NCBI GenBank assembly: GCA_013152045.1
Contig: JAADGZ010000228.1
Span: 1-11,931 of the forward strand
Source of the DNA: Gammaproteobacteria bacterium
Lineage (GTDB): Bacteria > Pseudomonadota > Gammaproteobacteria > UBA6429 > Thiohalophilaceae
Direction of reading: 5' to 3'
DNA: 11,931 nucleotides
Part shown: piece by piece, positions 6,617 to 11,931 of the stretch
How positions within the stretch are numbered: position 1 is the stretch's first letter
Layout: each line of letters starts with the position of its first letter
Position numbers and translations under genes: made by a program
The notes under the pieces: model-generated
The model's input: only the letters and a program-made list of their open reading frames with translations
Told to the model about the DNA's origin: nothing
Database searches by the model: none

Positions 6617-7207
6617 TTAATGAATCACGTAGACCAGCGGAAATAATATGATCCAGACCATATCGACCATGTGCCAATAGGATGCCCCGGTTTCCACCCC
6701 GCGATGGTCTTCGGCACTGTAACCACCACGGCGCGCCTTAAACATAACCGCAGTTAGAATAACCATGCCCAGAATGACGTGCATAAAATGAAACACGGTC
6801 ATAGAAAAATAAAAGGTATAAAACAGATTGCTACTCAGCGAGTAGCCCTGCACATATTCCCCATGAAATTCAAAAATCTTGACTATCAGAAACAGACCAC
6901 CGCTGAAAATCGCGGCCAGCAACCAGTTGACGCAGGCGCGAGACTGATTGACTCGAATAGCCGCCACCGCACGTACCACAAAGTAACTGCCAGTGATCAG
7001 AATCAGAGTATTGAGCGCACCGGCACGCTTGTCCAGGTGCAGCTGTGAGGCATTGAATAACTCGACGTTATAACTACGGGCAAAAGCATAGGCCAGAAAG
7101 AAAATACCAAAGGCCAGAAATTCAGCGTAGATAAAAACCCAGATAGCCAGATCACCCGGAGGATATTTCTCTTTTAAGCTGACATCATCAATAGCTGCAT
7201 CGTTCAT
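6617..7207 (-). CDS. norE: NorE-like membrane protein (cytochrome c oxidase subunit III family)
   Basis: 196 residues with five membrane segments (about 20-41, 65-84, 92-112, 130-156, 176-194), the short form of the subunit III family. Family marks are IYAEFLAFGIFFLAYAF (26-42), FHFMHVILGM (139-148) and the C-terminal EtgasYWHMVDMVWIILFPLVY (172-193). NorE is an accessory membrane protein of cNOR; its exact job is unsettled. It follows norB by 47 bases, but these hold a strong intrinsic terminator whose T-run ends at the ATG. The only ribosome-site candidate is GGGG (7215-7218), seven bases from the ATG and buried in the terminator stem. No other in-frame start near the N-terminus fits better. 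Expression is therefore probably lower than that of norCB (inference). Confidence 0.88.
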   Translation of the reverse strand: MNDAAIDDVSLKEKYPPGDLAIWVFIYAEFLAFGIFFLAYAFARSYNVELFNASQLHLDKRAGALNTLILITGSYFVVRAVAAIRVNQSRACVNWLLAAIFSGGLFLIVKIFEFHGEYVQGYSLSSNLFYTFYFSMTVFHFMHVILGMVILTAVMFKARRGGYSAEDHRGVETGASYWHMVDMVWIILFPLVYVIH

Positions 7208-7240
7208 AAAAAAACCCCGGAACCCTGACGGGTTCCAGGG
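7208..7240 (-). terminator. Intrinsic terminator after norB, overlapping the norE start region
   Basis: Read on the minus strand: CCC-T-GGAACCC, loop GTCA, GGGTTCC-G-GGG, then seven T. The stem has 7 perfect pairs plus 3 more after one mismatch. It starts 14 bases after the norB stop, and the T-run runs directly into the norE ATG. This is a textbook rho-independent terminator by shape. Since norE, norF, norQ and norD have no visible Dnr box of their own, it likely works as a partial stop that favours norCB. Confidence 0.8.
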
Positions 7241-7254
7241 ACAGGTTATCCCAA

Positions 7255-9080
<1,826 letters not shown>

Positions 9081-9145
9081 GGTAATCCCCCTTGTGCGTG
9101 CAATTTTCGGCAAGCCGATTAACCCATTTTGTCACCAATACCACC

Positions 9146-9159
9146 TTGATCTAAATCAA
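9146..9159 (-). promoter_or_regulatory. Perfect FNR/DNR box before norC
   Basis: TTGATCTAAATCAA matches TTGAT-N4-ATCAA at every defined base. Its centre (9152.5) is 72 bases before the norC ATG. With the usual -41.5 placement, transcription would start near 9111 with TTAATC (9122-9117) as a weak -10. The gene for a Dnr-type activator lies just upstream, which makes Dnr the likely ligand, although an FNR/Anr protein would read the same sequence. Confidence 0.85.
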
Positions 9160-9234
9160 GAGTAAAAAAGTCAGGTATTATCTTTCAGACAGTAGGGTCT
9201 TAATATTAGCGCAGAGAATGCAGAAGACTACCTC

Positions 9235-9302
9235 GATTCCGCTGTTAAGCATTGCTAGCGCCGGTACAATATTGTAATTATTGCGCCACTTAACGCGGAA
9301 TC
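9235..9302. repeat. Long imperfect hairpin after the dnr stop
   Basis: GATTCCGCTGTTAAG (9235-9249) pairs with CTTAACGCGGAATC (9289-9302) apart from one extra base. Inside, GCGC...GCGC and the palindrome ACAATATTGT add further pairing. The structure begins four bases after the regulator stop codon, so it could end that transcript before the norC promoter, but there is no T-run directly after it on the minus strand. A small palindromic element is the other reading. Confidence 0.5.
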
Positions 9303-9306
9303 CAGG

Positions 9307-9990
9307 CTAAAGAAGTGCGCGCAATCCCTCGACATTCAGTAGCGTAATGTCGTTACCATCAACTTCAATCAAGCCAGTGCGGGAAAGACGCGTAAGGATG
9401 CGGGAAAAAGTCTCGGGTTGAATCGCCAGGCGGGATGCCACCACACTTTTGGGGGTGATCAGGTGAATCTGGGACAGCTCCAACGCCTCGGAGGGCAGTT
9501 GATCCAGCAGGAAAACTACCAGTCGATAGGTGGCATTATGCAAAGTAAGGTTATTTATTTCATAAATTCGTGCATGCAGCCGCCGACTCATCCCCGCCAT
9601 CAAACGGAAGCAGGTTTCAGTAGACTGTTCCAGTATTTCTTTGAATGTTTGCATGCTAAAGCTGATCAATTCACTCTTATTGATGGCTTCGGCGCTTAGT
9701 GGATAAACATGTTTGTGCATAAAAATGATGGCTTCGGCAAAGGTCTGCGAAGGATGAACAATCTCCATCACTTTTTCATCCCCATCAGCCGAAATACAGT
9801 ACAATTTAACCTGTCCAGACTTCAGCAGATAAAAACGTTGAGCCGACTGCCCGGCCTCGAACAGTGTTTCCCTGCTGGCCAGATTAATCAGAGCGGATGA
9901 CTGCAGTATTTTGGCCATCTGTTTCTCATTCAGCATTTCAAACAGGTAAACATCTTTTAATGCTGCTGCCAGCAACTGTTCCGACTTCAT
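9307..9990 (-). CDS. dnr: Crp/Fnr-family NO-responsive regulator, Dnr type
   Basis: 227 residues. A cyclic-nucleotide-binding-like sensor domain (about 14-125) with the block FYLLKSGQVKLYCISADGDE, a dimerisation helix (about 125-150), and a Crp-type helix-turn-helix (about 180-202). The recognition helix reads QPETFSRIL with E193-x-x-S196-R197, the motif in FNR that contacts TTGAT half sites. The N-terminal cysteine cluster of FNR is absent (only C65 and C127), so this is not an oxygen-labile Fe-S sensor. Similarity to Pseudomonas DNR, including LAIQPETFSRI and LHARIYEI, points to a haem-based NO sensor that switches on denitrification genes. The ATG has GGGG eight bases upstream. It lies 226 bases before norC and is divergent from the thioredoxin-fold gene. 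A palindrome TTGTTTAAACAA (10065-10076), 75 bases upstream of the ATG, may be an operator for another factor. Confidence 0.9.
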   Translation of the reverse strand: MKSEQLLAAALKDVYLFEMLNEKQMAKILQSSALINLASRETLFEAGQSAQRFYLLKSGQVKLYCISADGDEKVMEIVHPSQTFAEAIIFMHKHVYPLSAEAINKSELISFSMQTFKEILEQSTETCFRLMAGMSRRLHARIYEINNLTLHNATYRLVVFLLDQLPSEALELSQIHLITPKSVVASRLAIQPETFSRILTRLSRTGLIEVDGNDITLLNVEGLRALL

Positions 9991-10167
9991 ACCATAATCC
10001 CCAGTAACAAGATGTTGTCAACCGTGCCAAAAAGCCTTATTTTCAATACATTCAGGCCACTCGCTTGTTTAAACAATAATTTTCAAAAGACGCAATATCA
10101 GTGAAATCACGGCTAAAAGCAACCACAGAAGACTTAAAGTCCTGAATACCCACAAAGCCCAATATAG

Positions 10168-10181
10168 TTGATATTAGTCAA
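10168..10181 (+). promoter_or_regulatory. Putative FNR/DNR box before the thioredoxin-fold gene
   Basis: TTGATATTAGTCAA is TTGAT-N4-GTCAA, one base off the perfect consensus. With its outer bases it forms a perfect dyad GTTGA-N6-TCAAC. The centre (10174.5) is 79 bases before the GTG at 10254. TAAAAA at 10204-10209 lies at the -10 position expected for a class II site. As it sits in the divergent gap it might also affect dnr, but the spacing favours the rightward gene. Confidence 0.6.
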
Positions 10182-10253
10182 CGACAACTTTCGCATATTC
10201 AAATAAAAATACGGCTATACAAACAGGTTATTTATACCCAAAAAGGACGCAAC

Positions 10254-10514
10254 GTGAATATACAACTTATCATAAAAGGACAGACTGAAGCGTCTCAAAC
10301 CACCGAATACATATGGCGAACCACCTGTGAAAAAGCGGGCCTCTCATTACAGGTCAGTGACTCAGAGACGGAAGAAGGTCAGGCTCTGGTCAAGAGGCTG
10401 ACGCTACGCACCCTGCCTGCGCTGATAGTTGATAATAAGGTCATTGCCGTCGGTCAACCGGACAGGACTATTGCCGAAAAAATTCTACATCTATTAAAAG
10501 AACAAACTGACTAA
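10254..10514 (+). CDS. Small thioredoxin-fold protein without the CxxC motif
   Basis: 86 residues, no signal peptide, so probably cytoplasmic. The layout follows the short Thioredoxin_3 type: a first strand MNIQLIIKG, a helix, a second strand LSLQVSD, and then LRTLPALIVDNKVIAVGQPD (51-70), where LPA supplies the cis-proline and the last two strands follow. Where family members have CxxC (just after the first strand) this protein reads GQTEASQTTEY, so there is no redox pair; the single Cys25 lies in the following helix. It therefore cannot do normal dithiol exchange and may bind a partner or a ligand instead. The start is GTG with AAGGAC seven bases upstream. An FNR/DNR-type box precedes it. 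Fold assignment is by eye and moderate; a glutaredoxin-like fold is the near alternative. Confidence 0.65.
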   Translation: MNIQLIIKGQTEASQTTEYIWRTTCEKAGLSLQVSDSETEEGQALVKRLTLRTLPALIVDNKVIAVGQPDRTIAEKILHLLKEQTD

Positions 10515-10546
10515 TATCAGTTTCATATACCTGTAGCCCATTTATT

Positions 10547-10699
10547 ATGCACGACAACAGAAACCAGCATCTTGAAAACAAACTTTTGGCACTCTATTCT
10601 CCGACGGCTCATAACCTGAAAGAGAACTTACGCCCTTACCATTCACTGCTATTTCGAGCTATATTGATCTGCCACCCTTACTGGAGAAACCTGCAATGA
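10547..10699 (+). CDS. Possible 50-residue small protein overlapping the next start (ATGA)
   Basis: An open frame from ATG at 10547 reads MHDNRNQHLENKLLALYSPT... and ends with TGA at 10697-10699, overlapping the lipoprotein ATG at 10696 as ATGA, the classic arrangement for coupled translation. It has no membrane segment and no family I recognise. Against it: no ribosome site before the ATG, and a good sigma-70-like promoter lies inside it, so it may simply be leader sequence. Listed because it fills most of the 181-base gap. Confidence 0.2.
   Translation: MHDNRNQHLENKLLALYSPTAHNLKENLRPYHSLLFRAILICHPYWRNLQ
10572..10600 (+). promoter_or_regulatory. Sigma-70-like promoter for the NrfJ-like lipoprotein gene
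   Basis: TTGAAA at 10572-10577 and TATTCT at 10595-10600 are separated by exactly 17 bases, with 5/6 and 4/6 matches to consensus. Transcription would start near 10607, giving an untranslated leader of about 90 bases. No FNR-type box is attached, so the gene may be expressed independently of the nor regulon, with possible extra read-through from 10254-10514. Confidence 0.5.
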
Positions 10700-11481
10700 C
10701 CCGACACACCCATATTTATTCCCTGCCCTTTTTAATCGCAGGCCTGCTTTTCCTGCAAGGCTGCCAACGTCAGGACGCTGAAAAGGCGACTGAAAAAGCA
10801 GCGGCCACGATCCCAGCATCAGTGCCTGCTGCCGCCACGACCCCGCGTGCCCATGAAGCCATTCCCAAACCAGGACAAATTCATGGCAAGGTCATAGAAA
10901 CAATCGAAGCGGCCGGTTATACCTATGTACACGTTGATACCGGCAGTGAAAAACTCTGGGCTGCGGGTCCTAGCACCGCCTTTAAAAAAGGCGATATGAT
11001 TGCTTTTGACAGCGGTATGCCGATGAAAAACTTTCACAGCAAATCACTGAAGCGGGATTTTAATCTGCTCTATTTTGTCGATGCCTTTATCACCGATAGC
11101 GGCACTGCTGCAAAAACCAGCACAACCCAACCTCACAGCTCGCTTGGTGATCACACACAAGCAACGCCGGTCGCTAATATCCGTAAAGCCAAAGGCGGAC
11201 AAAGCATCGCCGAGATTCTTGCAAAAAAAGACTCGCTGGCGAACAAACCGGTCAAGGTGCGCGGCAAGGTGGTGAAATTCACCGCGTCGGTACTGGGCAG
11301 AAACTGGATTCATATCAAAGACAGCAGCACGGGTGTTGATCTGACCGTAACCAGCAAAAAAGGCTCCGCCAAAAAGAATGACATCGTGCTGATTCAGGGA
11401 ACCCTGGGCCTGAACAAGGACTTTGGCTACGGCTATGTCTATGACGTTATTGTCGAAAACGCCAAAGTCACGGTCGAATAA
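10696..11481 (+). CDS. NrfJ-like lipoprotein with two OB-fold-like domains
   Basis: 261 residues. A lipoprotein signal peptide ends in LLFLQGC with the lipidated cysteine at 23, followed by an Ala/Thr/Pro-rich linker (about 27-60). Domain one (about 60-135) has the pattern GQIHGKVIETIEAAGYTYVHV, then LWAAGP, then MKNFHSKSLKRDFNLLYFV. Domain two (about 168-258) has the pattern SIAEILAKKDSLANKPVKVRG, then GRNWIHIKDSSTGVDLTVT, then DFGYGYVYDVIVENAKV. Both are small beta-barrel modules known from NrfJ-type proteins found in respiratory gene neighbourhoods, with no settled function; database entries often carry misleading nucleic-acid-binding names for this fold. Here the lipid anchor places it in the periplasm. 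GGAG lies nine bases before the ATG, and a sigma-70-like promoter lies about 100 bases upstream. A head-to-head repeat pair after the stop may end transcription. Confidence 0.8.
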   Translation: MTRHTHIYSLPFLIAGLLFLQGCQRQDAEKATEKAAATIPASVPAAATTPRAHEAIPKPGQIHGKVIETIEAAGYTYVHVDTGSEKLWAAGPSTAFKKGDMIAFDSGMPMKNFHSKSLKRDFNLLYFVDAFITDSGTAAKTSTTQPHSSLGDHTQATPVANIRKAKGGQSIAEILAKKDSLANKPVKVRGKVVKFTASVLGRNWIHIKDSSTGVDLTVTSKKGSAKKNDIVLIQGTLGLNKDFGYGYVYDVIVENAKVTVE

Positions 11482-11494
11482 AGCCAAGTGACTT

Positions 11495-11581
11495 GATGGG
11501 TTTCACTTCGTTCTACCCATCCTACCATCCTACTCTTTTTTTGAATTTTCGTAGGATGGGTAGAACGAAGTGAAACCCATC
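11495..11581. repeat. Head-to-head pair of the 31-base REP-like unit
   Basis: 11495-11525 begins GATGGGTTTCACTTCG and ends CTACCCATCCTAC; 11551-11581 is its exact reverse complement. Both are identical in sequence to the unit at 6487-6517 in the nor cluster. The left unit is followed by an extra CATCCTAC (11526-11533), a partial tandem duplication of its end. The pair can form a 31-base stem with a 25-base loop, and TTTTTCT follows on the plus strand at 11584-11590, so it may end the lipoprotein transcript. Confidence 0.85.
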
Positions 11582-11592
11582 AATTTTTCTCT

Positions 11593-11676
11593 CGTTCCCG
11601 CGCTCCTGCGTGGGAACGGATACCCGGATCAGCGTATCGATTGACGTATGGGTTCCCACGCAGGAGCGTGGGAACC
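11593..11676. repeat. Inverted pair of the CGTTCCCACGC...GCGTGGGAACG unit
   Basis: The unit at 11593-11618 has arms CGTTCCCGCGC and GCGTGGGAACG; the unit at 11651-11676 has GGTTCCCACGC and GCGTGGGAACC. Their centres are in opposite orientation (CTCCTG against CAGGAG), so the two are inverted relative to each other. This palindrome is frequent between genes in Gammaproteobacteria, by my recollection. Between them GATAC and GTATC form a small extra dyad. Confidence 0.75.
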
Positions 11677-11742
11677 AGAAGGTTTAGATTTAAACGCGGA
11701 GAACGCAAAGTCGCAGAGGCGCAAAGAAAAACCTTTATAGGT

Positions 11743-11772
11743 ACGATATTCTGGCTTCTGCCAGAATATCGT
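11743..11772. other. Perfect 13-base hairpin
   Basis: ACGATATTCTGGC, loop TTCT, GCCAGAATATCGT: a perfect 13-base stem with a tetraloop. No T-run follows on either strand, so it is not a normal intrinsic terminator. It lies inside the 39-base inverted repeat and may be a separate small element. Confidence 0.6.
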
Positions 11773-11814
11773 CAATAATCAACCAGCCTGCGCCAGAATG
11801 AGGGTGTAAATAAA

Positions 11815-11856
11815 CCCTCTCCCAGATGGGGAAAGGACGTTAACGAAACAGCAGTG
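11815..11856. repeat. Third copy of the CCCTCTCCC/GGGGAGAGG unit
   Basis: CCCTCTCCCAGATGGGGAAAGG is followed by ACGTTAACGAAACAGCAGTG. The tail matches that of the copy at 2165-2199 (GCGTTAATGAGACAGCA) with few changes, so palindrome and tail belong to one repeat of about 40 bases present at least twice in the window, with a tailless relative at 2091-2113. Confidence 0.65.
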
Positions 11857-11931
11857 ATCATTTTTATTTCTTTGCGCCTCTGCGACTTTGCGTTCTCTGC
11901 GTTTATATATTGTGTTAACTATTACAACACT

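Larger units (their letters stand above)
11691..11905. repeat. 39-base inverted repeat enclosing 137 bases
   Basis: Left arm 11691-11729 starts TAAACGCGGAGAACGCAAAG and continues TCGCAGAGGCGCAAAGAAA. The right arm, 11867-11905, is its reverse complement with one mismatch (GCGG against GCAG near the outer end). This sequence type recurs between genes in many bacteria. The enclosed DNA holds the hairpin at 11743-11772 and the CCCTCTCCC unit at 11815-11856. No coding frame and no target duplication are visible. Confidence 0.85.
11482..11931. other. 450-base non-coding end of the window built of short inverted repeats
   Basis: No gene is visible on either strand. In order it holds a head-to-head pair of the 31-base REP-like unit, an inverted pair of a 26-base CGTTCCC/GGGAACG unit, a 39-base inverted repeat that encloses a 13-base perfect hairpin, and a copy of the CCCTCTCCC unit. 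Each is listed separately. Confidence 0.8.

Noticed and set aside
6495..6677. Minus-strand frame of 60 residues through the norE-norF gap
   Set aside because: It is made largely of REP-like repeat sequence and the antisense-frame end of norE; repeats commonly stay open by chance.
9209..9228. Possible degenerate copy of the 39-base repeat (GCGCAGAGAATGCAGAAG)
   Set aside because: The match covers fewer than 20 bases with several changes and lacks the rest of the unit; chance cannot be excluded.
11495..11905. CRISPR array in the repeat-rich end
   Set aside because: The repeats are inverted pairs of different families, with no regular spacing and no series of equal direct repeats.

Overview
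The window looks like chromosomal DNA of a facultatively denitrifying gammaproteobacterium. NorB and NorC resemble the Pseudomonas cNOR subunits closely, the regulator is of the Dnr type, and the intergenic DNA is full of short palindromic repeats of the kind common in Gammaproteobacteria. I cannot name a genus. A sulfur-oxidising or methane-oxidising lineage would fit, but that is a guess.

Layout. Positions 2-538 (+) hold the 3' end of an HD-GYP phosphodiesterase gene cut by the window edge. Positions 653-1108 (-) encode a secreted DUF302-like protein, and 1489-1971 (-) a C_GCAxxG_C_C family protein. From 9080 down to 2250 (-) lies a nitric oxide reductase cluster in the order norC-norB-norE-norF-norQ-(membrane polyferredoxin)-norD. 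Upstream of it, on the same strand, is a Dnr/Crp-Fnr regulator gene (9307-9990). Divergent from that are a small thioredoxin-fold protein lacking the CxxC motif (10254-10514, +) and an NrfJ-like lipoprotein with two OB-fold-like domains (10696-11481, +). The last 450 bases are non-coding and consist of four families of short inverted repeats.

How it works together. NorC takes electrons and passes them to NorB, which reduces NO to N2O. NorQ (MoxR-type AAA+) and NorD (VWA/MIDAS) are the usual maturation pair for the metal centre. NorE and NorF are small membrane accessory proteins related to oxidase subunits III and IV. The polyferredoxin sits exactly between norQ and norD, its stop codon touching the norD ATG. 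The Dnr protein keeps the E-x-x-S-R recognition-helix motif that reads TTGAT half sites. Three matching boxes (TTGAT-N4-ATCAA or GTCAA) lie before norC, before the thioredoxin-fold gene and before the C_GCAxxG gene, suggesting a local NO-responsive regulon that includes two poorly understood genes.

The cluster contains non-coding structures that could set subunit ratios: a strong intrinsic terminator between norB and norE whose 3' arm carries the only visible norE ribosome site, a 147-base repeat cassette between norE and norF, and a two-part hairpin between norF and norQ.
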